From Veillonellaceae bacterium SB90 (GTDB lineage Bacteria; Bacillota; Negativicutes; Selenomonadales; Selenomonadaceae), in contig CABJCJ010000022.1 in assembly GCA_902364065.1 (NCBI GenBank), forward strand, positions 1 through 45,069: a DNA stretch of 45,069 nt, given 5' to 3'. The translations under genes were made by a program, and so were the position numbers. Of the stretch, positions 32,703 to 40,708 are shown piece by piece. Under the pieces are notes generated by a model that ran no database searches, was not told the DNA's origin, and saw only the letters and a program-made list of their open reading frames with translations. The stretch's first letter is position 1, and every line of letters starts with the position of its first letter.

Positions 32703-32708
32703 GACGCC

Positions 32709-33926
32709 ATGGAGGAGATGCTTGCGCAAGGGCCGCTTGCCGGCAGGAAAATCGTCCTCGGCGTGACGGGCGGCATCGCGGCCTACAAGGCCGTTGAACT
32801 CACGAGCCGCCTGCGCAAGGCGGGCGCGGAGGTGCACGTCATCATGACGCGGGCCGCCCAGGACTTCGTGACGGAGCTGACCTTCCGCGAAATCAGCGGG
32901 CAGGCCGTCGTCACGAGCATGTGGGACAAGGTCCCGACGCACAACGTCGAGCACATCGCACTGGCGAACCTCGCGGACCTCCTGATCGTCGCGCCGGCCA
33001 CGGCCAACTTCCTCGCGAAGGCGGCCGCCGGCCTTGCCGACGACATGCTGACGACAACCCTGCTTGCGACGAAGGCGCCGGTATTCCTGGCGCCGGCCAT
33101 GAACACCAACATGTACGAGAATCCCGTGACGCAGAAGAACCTCCGGGAGCTCGCGGCGCGCGGCTTCCACATCATCGAGCCCGCGTCGGGGCACCTGGCC
33201 TGCGGCGTGACGGGCAAGGGCCGCCTGCCGGAGCCCGTGGACATCGCCCGCCAGGTCGAGGCGTTCTTCGCGAAGGCGCGCGACCTGCTCGGCCGCAAGA
33301 TCCTCGTGACGGCCGGCGGCACGCGCGAGCCGCTCGACCCCGTGCGCTACCTCGGCAACCGCTCGACGGGCCGCATGGGCTACGCGATCGCGCAGGAGGC
33401 CGCGGCGCGCGGCGCTGACGTCGTGCTCGTATCGGCGCCCTCGGCGCTGCCGGTGCCGCCGGGCGTGCGCTGCGTTCATGTCGAGACGGCCCGCGAGATG
33501 CGCGAGGCCGTGCTGCGCGAATTTGACGATGCCGATGTCGTCATCAAGGCCGCGGCCGTCGCCGACTACCGCCCCAAGATCGTGGCGGAGAACAAGATCA
33601 AGAAGAGCGAGGGCGAGTTCACGCTCGTGCTCGAGCGCAACCCGGACATCCTGCTGGAGCTCGGCCAGAAGAAGCGGCAGCAGGTGCTCGTCGGCTTTGC
33701 GGCCGAGACGACGAAGCTCGAGGAGTACGCGCGTGGCAAGCTCGCGAAGAAGAACCTCGACTTCATCGTGGCCAACGATGTCTCGCGCTCCGATGCGGGC
33801 TTTGCCGTCGATACCAATTGTGCCAAGCTCTTCATGCGCGACGGCACGGTTTGCGACTGCCCGCTTTCATCCAAGGCGGAGCTCGCGGGCGTCATTCTGG
33901 ACCACGTCAGGGCATGCCTGTCCTGA
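32709..33926 (+). CDS. coaBC: Bifunctional phosphopantothenoylcysteine decarboxylase/synthetase
   Basis: 405 residues. The N-terminal CoaC half is a flavoprotein (GVTGGIAAYKAVEL, VAPATANFLAKAA, PAMNTNMYENP); the C-terminal CoaB half starts near KILVTAGGTREPLDPVRYLGN with the NRSTGRMG motif and KKKNLDFIVANDVS-like AKKNLDFIVAND. It makes phosphopantetheine from phosphopantothenate for coenzyme A. The gene is very G+C rich. It is followed by a bidirectional terminator. Confidence 0.96.
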   Translation: MEEMLAQGPLAGRKIVLGVTGGIAAYKAVELTSRLRKAGAEVHVIMTRAAQDFVTELTFREISGQAVVTSMWDKVPTHNVEHIALANLADLLIVAPATANFLAKAAAGLADDMLTTTLLATKAPVFLAPAMNTNMYENPVTQKNLRELAARGFHIIEPASGHLACGVTGKGRLPEPVDIARQVEAFFAKARDLLGRKILVTAGGTREPLDPVRYLGNRSTGRMGYAIAQEAAARGADVVLVSAPSALPVPPGVRCVHVETAREMREAVLREFDDADVVIKAAAVADYRPKIVAENKIKKSEGEFTLVLERNPDILLELGQKKRQQVLVGFAAETTKLEEYARGKLAKKNLDFIVANDVSRSDAGFAVDTNCAKLFMRDGTVCDCPLSSKAELAGVILDHVRACLS

Positions 33927-33976
33927 GGTCCTGGCCTTCTTCATCTGGGGAATGCCTTTTCGAGCAAGAGCGGCAT

Positions 33977-34020
33977 AAAAAATACCCTGTGGGCATCTCG
34001 ATGTGCCACAGGGTATTTTT
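33977..34020. terminator. Bidirectional terminator between coaBC and the leftward secreted-protein gene
   Basis: AAAAATACCCTGTGG pairs with CCACAGGGTATTTTT; A and T runs on both sides allow use from either strand. Confidence 0.85.
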
Positions 34021-34038
34021 ACAGGCTGCGGGGGGACC

Positions 34039-34485
34039 TTATTTCTTGTCGCTGGCCTTGGCGTCCGTCTTCTGCTGGACTGTGAACGGCGTCAGGTTGA
34101 AGTTTTCAAGCGTGCCGTCTTTCTTGAACAGCAGCTCGCAGCGCACCGTCGGGGACTTGTCGAAGCCCATGAGGTAGATGAACTGGTCGGCCTGGTCGAA
34201 GCGCGTCCAGCTGATGAAGCGCGTGGTCTTGAGCGTGCCGAGTTCCTTCGTCATGCGGTCGCGGATCTCTTTCATCTGCGCTGGCTTGACGTTGGTCTGG
34301 GCGTCCTTGCCCATGAGCGTCAGGGCTTTTTCGGGCTGGTTCTTCGTCAGCATCGTGTCAATCCACTGCGTGGCAACCGTTTCCTCGCTGGCGAAGGCCT
34401 TGGCGTTGTCCGACGTGGCCGCAAACGCGCTGACCGGGAACGCCAGCAGGCAGAGCATGGTGGCAATGAGCCATAATTTTTTCAT
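34039..34485 (-). CDS. Secreted protein of unknown function (148 aa)
   Basis: A Sec signal peptide is clear: MKKLWLIATMLCLLAFPVSAFA with cleavage probably after AFA. The mature ~125 residues have WIDTMLTKNQPEKALTLMG early and two hydrophobic beta-rich stretches (FISWTRFDQADQFIYLMGF, CELLFKKDGTLENFNL), with a Lys-rich tail. The layout resembles small cystatin/NTF2-like secreted domains (DUF3887 or DUF4019 type), but I cannot assign it. ATAGGAGG precedes the ATG on the minus strand. Function unknown. Confidence 0.75.
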   Translation of the reverse strand: MKKLWLIATMLCLLAFPVSAFAATSDNAKAFASEETVATQWIDTMLTKNQPEKALTLMGKDAQTNVKPAQMKEIRDRMTKELGTLKTTRFISWTRFDQADQFIYLMGFDKSPTVRCELLFKKDGTLENFNLTPFTVQQKTDAKASDKK

Positions 34486-34605
34486 AAGGATACCTCCTAT
34501 TTGCTGATAGGTTCATTGTACCGCTTTTCCTGGCATGATGCAAAAAACTTTTGACATTTTAACGCAATTGTAAAATGAAATGGTAACTGGAGAGGAGTGC
34601 TTGAG

Positions 34606-35436
34606 GTGTTGGAACGATTATCCTTTATCTTGGGCGGCCCGCTGACGGCGGACCGCTGGCAGGTGGAGGCGGTCGTCAAAGATCGTAAGGTGTACGTGGG
34701 CTGCCGCCGCTGTTTTGCCGAGCAGGAGCCGCAGGACGGGCAGGAGCTGCCGAAGGAGGAGCTGCCGAGCGGCCGCCGCTGGCTCCGGAAGCTCGAGAAG
34801 CTCGGGATCCAGCGCTGGCGCAGCCGCTTCGTGCCGGAGGAGCCCGCGCGGGCTGATACGCAGTGGACGCTCCTCTACAAGGAGGAGGGCAAGCCGCAGC
34901 GCCATATCACGGGCCGCGGGGCGTACCCTGAGAACTGGGCCTCGTTCATCGACTGGCTCAACGAATTGCCCGGGGCGGCCATCCGCCAGGAGAACCACCT
35001 CGAATCGGTGCGCTTCTCCCTGCTTGAGGAAGTCCCCTTGAAGGCGGGCGGCAGGAAGATCCCGATTCGCGAGAAGCTGGCCCTTGACCGCCGCCGCCGC
35101 GTCATCATCTACAACCGCCACAAGCAGGAACTCGGGACCGAGCGCCATGCCTATGAGGTGCCGCGCGCCATCATCCGCCTGCTCGACATGCTCGACCGCA
35201 CGCAGCATCTCGAGGACAAGTGGCCGGCCGAGCGCGGCGAGGAAGGGCCGAAGCTCGAGGTGCGCCTGACGCGCCACGACGGGACCGAGACGGTCATCCG
35301 CTGCCGTTATGTGCCGGCGGAGCTGCCAGAGAACTGGCCGGAGTTCCTCGCCGAGGTCCAGCACATCATGGGAGGCATCGGTGGCCGCTTCTTCCGCCGC
35401 GATACGTACCTCTCGGAAAGCGAGGTGTATCGATGA
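34606..35436 (+). CDS. Hypothetical protein (276 aa), highly charged
   Basis: I do not recognise this family. It starts at GTG (34606), eight bases after AGAGGAG; no ATG is well placed. The sequence is rich in Arg, Glu and Trp, with no membrane segment or signal. The pattern WASFIDWLNELPG recurs in weaker form as WPEFLAEVQHIMGG near the end, each after a beta-like segment, which hints at a duplicated domain. A central IPIREKLALDRRRRVIIYNRHKQ is strongly basic. It overlaps the following small membrane-protein gene by four bases. Confidence 0.7.
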   Translation: MLERLSFILGGPLTADRWQVEAVVKDRKVYVGCRRCFAEQEPQDGQELPKEELPSGRRWLRKLEKLGIQRWRSRFVPEEPARADTQWTLLYKEEGKPQRHITGRGAYPENWASFIDWLNELPGAAIRQENHLESVRFSLLEEVPLKAGGRKIPIREKLALDRRRRVIIYNRHKQELGTERHAYEVPRAIIRLLDMLDRTQHLEDKWPAERGEEGPKLEVRLTRHDGTETVIRCRYVPAELPENWPEFLAEVQHIMGGIGGRFFRRDTYLSESEVYR

Positions 35437-35681
35437 AACCGGCTGTCATCGCCGACATCATCCTCGTGGTCTTCCTGCTGCGCTTCTTTGCCGAGGACAA
35501 TCTCCTGCAGTGCGTCCCGCTCGCGCTGCTCTGGGCCCTCATGACGGGCTTTTTCCTGCGCGAGTCGAAGAAGAAGGGGGAGTACGCGAATCTGTCGCTG
35601 CCGATCCTCTGGGCGGCCAACGCCTTCCTGACGCTCCTCATGATCTGCGGCTTCGTCTTCCTCGACCGTTTGCCGGGCTGA
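35433..35681 (+). CDS. Small membrane protein (82 aa)
   Basis: Three hydrophobic segments: residues about 4-18 (AVIADIILVVFLLRFF), 26-42 (CVPLALLWALMTGFFL) and 57-76 (LPILWAANAFLTLLMICGFV), separated by a charged ESKKKGEY loop. Not recognised. Its ATG overlaps the stop of the preceding gene (ATGA), so the two are co-translated and may work together. Confidence 0.65.
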   Translation: MKPAVIADIILVVFLLRFFAEDNLLQCVPLALLWALMTGFFLRESKKKGEYANLSLPILWAANAFLTLLMICGFVFLDRLPG

Positions 35682-35697
35682 AAAACGGAAAAATCTA

Positions 35698-35706
35698 TGA
35701 TATAAT
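35698..35706 (+). promoter_or_regulatory. Extended -10 promoter of the DAHP synthase gene
   Basis: TGATATAAT fits an extended -10 (TGnTATAAT) with no convincing -35 upstream; 36 bases remain to the start codon. Confidence 0.45.
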
Positions 35707-35742
35707 GGAACTCAATAGAATCACCAGAGAGGGGAAAACCGA

Positions 35743-36777
35743 ATGGAAATGCAAATGGAATTTATCCGCAAGCTGCCCACGCCGCAGGAGCTCATGGAGC
35801 AGTTTCCGATTGACGACCGCGTCAAGAAGATCAAGGCCCAGCGCGACAAGGAGATCGCTGCCATCCTGACGGGGCAGGACAACCGCTTCCTGCTCATCAT
35901 CGGCCCGTGCTCGGCCGACAACGAAGAGGCCGTGCTCGACTACATCCACCGTCTCGTGCCCGTGCAGGAACAGGTCCGGGACAAGATCCTCATCGTGCCG
36001 CGCGTCTACACGAGCAAGCCGCGCACGATCGGCATCGGCTACAAGGGCATGCTGCACCAGCCGGACCCGGAGGGCAAGGAGGACATGCTCGGCGGCATCA
36101 TCGCCATCCGCGAGATGAACGCGCGCGTCGTGCGCGAGACGGGCTTCACCTGCGCCGAGGAAATCCTCTATCCGGAAATCTACCGCTACCTTTCTGACCT
36201 GCTATCGTATGCAGCCGTCGGCGCGCGTTCCGTCGAGGACCAGTTCCACCGCATGATCGCAAGCGGCATCGGCATCCCTGTCGGCATGAAGAACCCGACG
36301 TCGGGCGACATCTCCGTCATGCTCAACTCCATCGAAGCGGCCCAGCACTCGCAGGAATTCCTGTTCCGCGGCTGGGAGGTGCGCACGACGGGCAATCCGC
36401 TCGCTCATGCCATCCTGCGCGGCTACGTCGACAGCTTCGGCAACAGCCTGCCGAACTACCACTACGAGAACCTGCGCTCGCTCTACGAGGCATACCACAA
36501 GCGCAATCTCCAGAATCCGGCCGTCATCGTCGACGCCAACCATGCGAACTCGGGCAAGAAATACCTCGAGCAGATCCGCATCGCCAAGGACGTCGTCAAC
36601 AGCTGCCGCATCTCGCCGGACATCCAGACGCTCGTCAAGGGCCTCATGATTGAGAGCTACATCGAGGACGGCAACCAGAAGATTTGTGAGGGCACGTACG
36701 GCAAGTCCATCACGGACCCGTGCCTCGGCTGGGAGAAATCGAAGCAGCTCATCTTCGACCTCGCAGAAATGCTCTGA
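35743..36777 (+). CDS. aroF: 3-deoxy-7-phosphoheptulonate (DAHP) synthase, AroFGH type
   Basis: 344 residues, class I DAHP synthase of the AroF/G/H type. It condenses erythrose 4-phosphate with phosphoenolpyruvate, the first step of aromatic synthesis. Landmarks: LLIIGPCSADN, PRVYTSKPRTIGIGYKG (substrate and metal site), GARSVEDQFHRMIASG, MKNPTSGD, VDANHANSGK, and IEDGNQ. There is no fused chorismate mutase. The downstream neighbour, convergent, is a two-ACT-domain protein. Confidence 0.94.
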   Translation: MEMQMEFIRKLPTPQELMEQFPIDDRVKKIKAQRDKEIAAILTGQDNRFLLIIGPCSADNEEAVLDYIHRLVPVQEQVRDKILIVPRVYTSKPRTIGIGYKGMLHQPDPEGKEDMLGGIIAIREMNARVVRETGFTCAEEILYPEIYRYLSDLLSYAAVGARSVEDQFHRMIASGIGIPVGMKNPTSGDISVMLNSIEAAQHSQEFLFRGWEVRTTGNPLAHAILRGYVDSFGNSLPNYHYENLRSLYEAYHKRNLQNPAVIVDANHANSGKKYLEQIRIAKDVVNSCRISPDIQTLVKGLMIESYIEDGNQKICEGTYGKSITDPCLGWEKSKQLIFDLAEML

Positions 36778-36806
36778 TTTTCTTGATACCCCATACGGTT
36801 ACAAAC

Positions 36807-36837
36807 GCCCCGGTTCCTGCGAGCCGGGGCATTTTTC
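36807..36837 (+). terminator. Terminator of the DAHP synthase gene
   Basis: GCCCCGG pairs with CCGGGGC and runs into ATTTTTC, 30 bases after the stop. Confidence 0.8.
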
Positions 36838-36847
36838 AAGCCAAGAA

Positions 36848-36892
36848 GCCGCCAGCCATCCGGATGATTCCCGATGACTGGCGGCTCCTTTT
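36848..36892. terminator. Second hairpin between converging genes
   Basis: GCCGCCAGCCATC (36848) pairs with GATGACTGGCGGC (36873-36885). A CTCCTTTT tail follows on the plus strand; the minus-strand tail is weak. It may serve the leftward ACT-protein gene as well. Confidence 0.6.
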
Positions 36893-36920
36893 ATACCGTG
36901 TCGTATTGTCTGCGCAGCGG

Positions 36921-37331
36921 TCAGAACTTGTCGACGAGCTTGTAGCCCTTGCCGCGCAGGAACGTCTCGGCCTCCGGCTCCTGCGTCTTGAAGATGACGA
37001 CCGGTTTGCTGGCCTGGCGGTCGTAGGAGATGTAGAGGTAGTCGAGCGAGACATTGGCCTCGCAGAGATGGTTGAGGATTTTGTCGAGGCTGCCCGGCGT
37101 ATCGTCCATCTCGACGGCGATGACCTTGTCGATGTGGCACTGGTAGCCGGCTTTCTTGAGTTCCTCCACGGCGCGTTCCGGATCGGTGATGACGAGGCGG
37201 ATGATGCCGAACTCAGCACTGTCGCTGGCGAGCATGGAGTAGATGTTGATGTCGGCCGCAGCGAGCACCGCCGTCATCCTGCGCAGAGCACCCTTGGTGT
37301 TTTCCGCGAATACAGAAACTTGGTTGAGCAT
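36921..37331 (-). CDS. Tandem ACT-domain regulatory protein
   Basis: 136 residues with two ACT domains: residues about 3-65 (QVSVFAENTKGALRRMTAVLAAADINI) and 70-130 (VIAVEMDDTPGSLDKILNHLCEANVSLDYLY). ACT domains bind amino acids; stand-alone tandem ACT proteins of this type are common in Bacillota and have no known enzyme activity. AAAGGGGA precedes the ATG on the minus strand. Adjacency to DAHP synthase suggests, but does not prove, an aromatic amino acid ligand. Confidence 0.85.
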   Translation of the reverse strand: MLNQVSVFAENTKGALRRMTAVLAAADINIYSMLASDSAEFGIIRLVITDPERAVEELKKAGYQCHIDKVIAVEMDDTPGSLDKILNHLCEANVSLDYLYISYDRQASKPVVIFKTQEPEAETFLRGKGYKLVDKF

Positions 37332-37651
37332 GTGATGAATTCCCCTTTACGATTAAATTTAAAATAATAGCATCCCGGCTTGCTGGCGCGCCTGCCGGGC
37401 TTCCTGAGCCCCGGCAGCAAGCCATCGGTACGGTCTGTCTGATGTTCCTATTCTATCATATCGGCCGGGAGAAAGCAAAGGCGGGGAGCCGCCCGCCTGT
37501 AACGTTGTCAATCAGGAACAGAGTGCCGGGAGCCGGCAGCATGACGATACCGGCAGAGAGAATGGCAGCCAAAAGGTATCTATGGGAAAAGGGATGGAAA
37601 TGTGCTACACTGGATATAAAAGCACTTGATTTTATATTGGGAGGAAACATC
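37332..37651. other. 320-base divergent intergenic region
   Basis: Holds the start regions of the leftward ACT-protein gene and the rightward glyoxalase-like gene. A G+C-rich inverted repeat occupies 37377-37423: GGCTTG with CAAGCC outside and CTGCCGGG with CCCGGCAG inside. Near 37615 GATATAAAAG and TATATTGGGAGG precede the glyoxalase-like gene, with no strong -35. A frame opens from 37442 into the gene but has no ribosome site, so I see no extra gene here. Confidence 0.5.
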
Positions 37652-38017
37652 ATGGAATTTCAGTTTGCCCACAACAACTTCAACGTCCTGGATCTCGAGA
37701 AGAGCCTGGCCTTCTACAAGGAAGCGCTCGGCTTTGAGGAATCGCACCGCCTCGAGGGGCCGGGCTTTACGCTCGTCTACCTCTCCGACGGCGGCAAGAC
37801 CCCGCATGAGCTCGAACTGACCTGGGTTCACGACCGCAAGAAGCCGTACGACCTCGGCGAGAACGAATTCCACCTGGCCGTGACGACGGACGATTACGAA
37901 GCCGCCCACAAGAAGCACGAGGCGATGGGCTGCATCTGCTACGAGAACGCCGCCATGGGCATCTATTTCATCAGCGATCCCGACGGCTACTGGGTCGAAG
38001 TCCTGCCGCGGAAATAA
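37652..38017 (+). CDS. Glyoxalase I-like VOC protein
   Basis: 121 residues of the vicinal-oxygen-chelate fold, two beta-alpha-beta-beta-beta modules. Metal ligands can be placed at the His in QFAHNN (residue 6), the Glu in HELELT, the His in EFHLAV and the Glu in YWVEVLPR. This set matches lactoylglutathione lyase (GloA), which detoxifies methylglyoxal. GGGAGGAAA stands before the ATG at 37652. The thiol cofactor used in this organism is not known, so the GloA name is tentative. Confidence 0.85.
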   Translation: MEFQFAHNNFNVLDLEKSLAFYKEALGFEESHRLEGPGFTLVYLSDGGKTPHELELTWVHDRKKPYDLGENEFHLAVTTDDYEAAHKKHEAMGCICYENAAMGIYFISDPDGYWVEVLPRK

Positions 38018-38032
38018 CATGCAAGGATAAAG

Positions 38033-38090
38033 AGCAAGCCCTCCCGATGACTGACTGCTTCCCGCAGCGCATGGCGAGGGCTTGTTTCTT
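38033..38090 (+). terminator. Terminator after the glyoxalase-like gene
   Basis: CAAGCCCTC (38035) pairs with GAGGGCTTG (38076) over a 32-base loop, followed by TTTCTT. The long loop makes it moderately convincing. Confidence 0.55.
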
Positions 38091-38117
38091 GGCAAAGAGG
38101 GCAGATGCTTGTATCTT
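38089..38117 (+). promoter_or_regulatory. Promoter of the DUF1653 gene
   Basis: TTGGCA at 38089 and TATCTT at 38112 with a 17-base spacer, 26 bases before the start codon. Confidence 0.45.
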
Positions 38118-38142
38118 AATAGAGAGACGATAAGGAGAAATC

Positions 38143-38436
38143 ATGGAAGAATCGAAAGAAATCCAGCAGCAGCGGGCACTGCTTCATGCCAAGTACCGCC
38201 GGGCCATCCCGCAGGCCGGGGAATTGTGGAGACATTTCAAGGATAACATGTATCAGATCATAGCCTGTCCCGTCATGCATACCGAGACGGGAGAAATCTA
38301 CTGCGTGTACCAGGCCCTGTATGGCAGCTGCGGCGTATATTGCCGGCCGCTGGATATGTTCATGAGCGAGGTAGACCATGATAAATACCCGCAGGTGCAG
38401 CAGAAATACCGATTTGAGAAAACGCAGGATAGTTGA
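38143..38436 (+). CDS. DUF1653-family protein
   Basis: 97 residues. The DUF1653 core is clear: [25 protein letters not shown] followed by [23 protein letters not shown]. The family is a small beta-rich domain of unknown function, often a free-standing protein. A longer N-terminal stretch ([18 protein letters not shown]) precedes the domain. The lactate-permease-like gene follows after 28 bases, probably in the same transcript. Confidence 0.88.
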   Translation: MEESKEIQQQRALLHAKYRRAIPQAGELWRHFKDNMYQIIACPVMHTETGEIYCVYQALYGSCGVYCRPLDMFMSEVDHDKYPQVQQKYRFEKTQDS

Positions 38437-38464
38437 ACAGAATCGGAATAAGGAAGGCTTCTGA

Positions 38465-39766
38465 ATGGATGTGGAACGTTGTTTGCTGGCGCTGATGCCA
38501 ATCTTGTCCTTGCTCGTCATGCTGCTCGCGCTCCGTCAGTCTGTGCAGCGGGCGGCGGGACTTGGATTCCTGCTGGCCGCTGCACTCGGCAGCGCGTTTT
38601 TCGGCGCAGCGGGCACGCTGCTGCTGGATGCCAGCTTGCAGGGCGTGCTGCATGCGCTACCCATCATTGGGGTCATATTCGGCACGCTGCTGCTTTATGC
38701 TGGAGCAGAGGCGCTGGGAATCCTGCGGCGTCTGCAGCAGTTCCTGCAGGCTTGTTCCACAGACCTGGCGGTACAGGCACTCGTTGTCGGCTGGCTGTTT
38801 GCGCATCTCCTGCAGGGAATCTCAGGCTTCGGCGTGCCGGTACTGATCTGCGCGCCGCTGCTGGTCCGGCTGGGCATTCCGCCACTGCGTGCCGTGCTGA
38901 TTGCCCTGCTGGGCCAATGCTGGGGAAATACCTTCGGTACAGTCGGGCTTGCCTGGGACGGCCTGCTGACGCAGGTCACACTGACGCCCTCCATGGAGCG
39001 CACGGTCCTGGTGTTGTCGTCTTCGTATCTGCTTCTGGTCTGTCTGCTGTCCGGTTTCCTGATTGCGTATCTGGCAGATGGCTGGAGCGGCCTGCGCCGC
39101 ACCTTCTTCCTCGTCCTGTGCCTCGGTATCCTGCAGGGAGAAGGGCAGACGCTGTTTTCATACGTCCATGCAGAACTGGCCAATTTCCTCGCATCGCTCC
39201 TGGGCTTTGGGGCATTCCTGCTCTGGCGGCGAACAGGCGGGATACCCGCTGCTGTGCCGCCTGTCCCTGTGGGGCCTTTTCGAAAATCAGGAAGGGGCGG
39301 GAAGACGGTCCTGGCTTCTGCCTGCCGCTATGCGCTTTGTCGCACCCGGCCGGTGGCAACGACAGTCGTGCTCCTGCTCGCGATGTCGGAAATCATGGTG
39401 ACGACAGGGCAGACCAGGGCTTTGGCTGAAGGGCTGGCCACGCTTACCGGCAAGGGGTACCTGCTGGCGGCCCCGTTTGTCGGTCTGCTCGGCTCCTTCA
39501 TGACGGCGAGCAATCTTTCGTCAAACATCCTGTTTGCGGCCTTTCAGCAGCAGATGGGGACCATCCTGCATCTGCCGGTGGAGCAGCTGCTGGCCCTGCA
39601 GACAGCTGGCGGCGCGGTGGGGACGCTGCTTTCGCCGAGCAACGTCTTCCTCGGAACGTCAACGGCGGGCATCGCCGGACAGGAAGGAATCATCCTGCGC
39701 CAGACCCTGCTGATTGCCGTGATATGCTGCATGCTGTTTGCGCTGGCCGCTCTTGTCCTGTCGTGA
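38465..39766 (+). CDS. LctP-family (L-lactate permease) transporter, short form
   Basis: 433 residues with about 12 membrane segments; typical LctP proteins have 530-560. Family signatures are GISGFGVPVLICAPLLVRLG and GQCWGNTFGTVGLAWDGL in the first half, and GSFMTASNLSSNILFA then SPSNVFLGTSTAGIAGQEG in the second. The family carries lactate or glycolate with protons. The central region (about residues 255-285) is shortened and loop-like, so the missing length is internal. Its stop codon overlaps the start of hicA by one base (TGATG), an odd coupling of a transporter and a toxin gene. Confidence 0.85.
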   Translation: MDVERCLLALMPILSLLVMLLALRQSVQRAAGLGFLLAAALGSAFFGAAGTLLLDASLQGVLHALPIIGVIFGTLLLYAGAEALGILRRLQQFLQACSTDLAVQALVVGWLFAHLLQGISGFGVPVLICAPLLVRLGIPPLRAVLIALLGQCWGNTFGTVGLAWDGLLTQVTLTPSMERTVLVLSSSYLLLVCLLSGFLIAYLADGWSGLRRTFFLVLCLGILQGEGQTLFSYVHAELANFLASLLGFGAFLLWRRTGGIPAAVPPVPVGPFRKSGRGGKTVLASACRYALCRTRPVATTVVLLLAMSEIMVTTGQTRALAEGLATLTGKGYLLAAPFVGLLGSFMTASNLSSNILFAAFQQQMGTILHLPVEQLLALQTAGGAVGTLLSPSNVFLGTSTAGIAGQEGIILRQTLLIAVICCMLFALAALVLS

Positions 39767-39957
39767 TGGTTCGGGAGAGCCATCTGCAAAGAACTGAACA
39801 CTTGAAAAAGCATGGGTGCAAGTTTATAGAGCATGGTGGCAATCACGACATATTCTATAGCCCCGTGACACAGAAGCGATTCCCGGTTTGGCGTCACGCC
39901 AAGGACATACCGCCAGGAACCGCAAAGGCAATCTTTAAACAAGCAGGAATTGAATGA
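39766..39957 (+). CDS. hicA: HicA-family mRNA interferase toxin
   Basis: 63 residues. The HicA core is complete: LKKHGCKFIEHGGNHDIFYSP with the catalytic His in GGNHD, then KRFPVWRHAKDIPPGTAKAIFKQAG. HicA cleaves mRNA and is neutralised by HicB. The ATG overlaps the stop of the LctP-type gene and there is no obvious ribosome site, so it may be translated by coupling. The hicB gene follows after 58 bases with its own AGGAGG. Confidence 0.88.
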   Translation: MVRESHLQRTEHLKKHGCKFIEHGGNHDIFYSPVTQKRFPVWRHAKDIPPGTAKAIFKQAGIE

Positions 39958-40015
39958 GGCGAGGGGCAGACGTCTTTTGCTGATATACATAGATATACAT
40001 AGAGGAGGAAACATC

Positions 40016-40468
40016 ATGAAGTATGCATATCCAGCGCTTATCTCCTGGAATGAAGAGGATAAAACTTATTACGTTACGTTTCCAGATTTGGAAAACTGTT
40101 TTACCGATGGAGCAACTCTGCCAGAAGCGCTTGAAAATGCAGCCGATGTATTGAATCTGATGCTCTGGTCGGCGGAACATGAAGGGGAGCCCATTCCGAA
40201 GGCATCGACCATGGATGCAATCAAGAAGGAAAAGCCGGATGATATCGTTACGCTGGTGGCCGCCGATACTGTAGCGTATCAGGAAGTGATGGATCGGGAA
40301 AATAATCCCATCAAGTATGCCAGAGAAAAAGCAGGGCTTAATATCAAGAAGCTTGCGGAACTCCTTGGCGCTCCGTATCGTACAGTCCAGGATTGGAATG
40401 CCGGCCGTCGTATGCCGCCGGATTGGGTGCAGCGACTGATTGTCGAAAAAATAAAATCAGTATCTTGA
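40016..40468 (+). CDS. hicB: HicB-family antitoxin with C-terminal helix-turn-helix
   Basis: 150 residues. The N-terminal HicB fold (YAYPALISWNEEDKTYYVTFPDLENCFT, ALENAADVLNLML) is followed by a C-terminal XRE-like helix-turn-helix (IKYAREKAGLNIKKLAELLGAPYRTVQDWNAGRRMP). This differs from the ribbon-helix-helix C-terminus of the HicB at 437. GAGGAGGAAA sets the start at 40016. It antagonises the HicA encoded just upstream and likely represses the operon. Confidence 0.92.
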   Translation: MKYAYPALISWNEEDKTYYVTFPDLENCFTDGATLPEALENAADVLNLMLWSAEHEGEPIPKASTMDAIKKEKPDDIVTLVAADTVAYQEVMDRENNPIKYAREKAGLNIKKLAELLGAPYRTVQDWNAGRRMPPDWVQRLIVEKIKSVS

Positions 40469-40504
40469 AGCAGGCAGGGCTCAAACCTTGCCCCATGATT
40501 TTAA

Positions 40505-40530
40505 GCCGTCCATGTGGGCGGCATTTTTTT
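40505..40530 (+). terminator. Terminator after hicB
   Basis: GCCGTCC pairs with GGGCGGC around ATGT, followed by seven T. Confidence 0.85.
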
Positions 40531-40579
40531 GCATTTGAGTCTCTTGGGCTGGACCAGGAGACGTTGTTGATCGTTGATC

Positions 40580-40607
40580 TTAACAAAAGCGTAACATACT
40601 CGCAACA
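40580..40607 (+). promoter_or_regulatory. Pho box upstream of pstS
   Basis: Three direct repeats on an 11-base period: TTAACA (40580), GTAACA (40591) and GCAACA (40602), each separated by five bases. This is the classic PhoP/PhoB binding pattern. A weak -10 (TACGAT, 40628) follows about 21 bases later, as expected for a promoter activated under phosphate limitation. Confidence 0.8.
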
Positions 40608-40708
40608 ATTGCCTCTGGAATCTTTGCTACGATATAGGAGAACGATGAAGGGAGCCAACGGGTTCCCGGAATTTACTCAATCAAGGAATGGTTTGGGAGG
40701 AAATGGAT

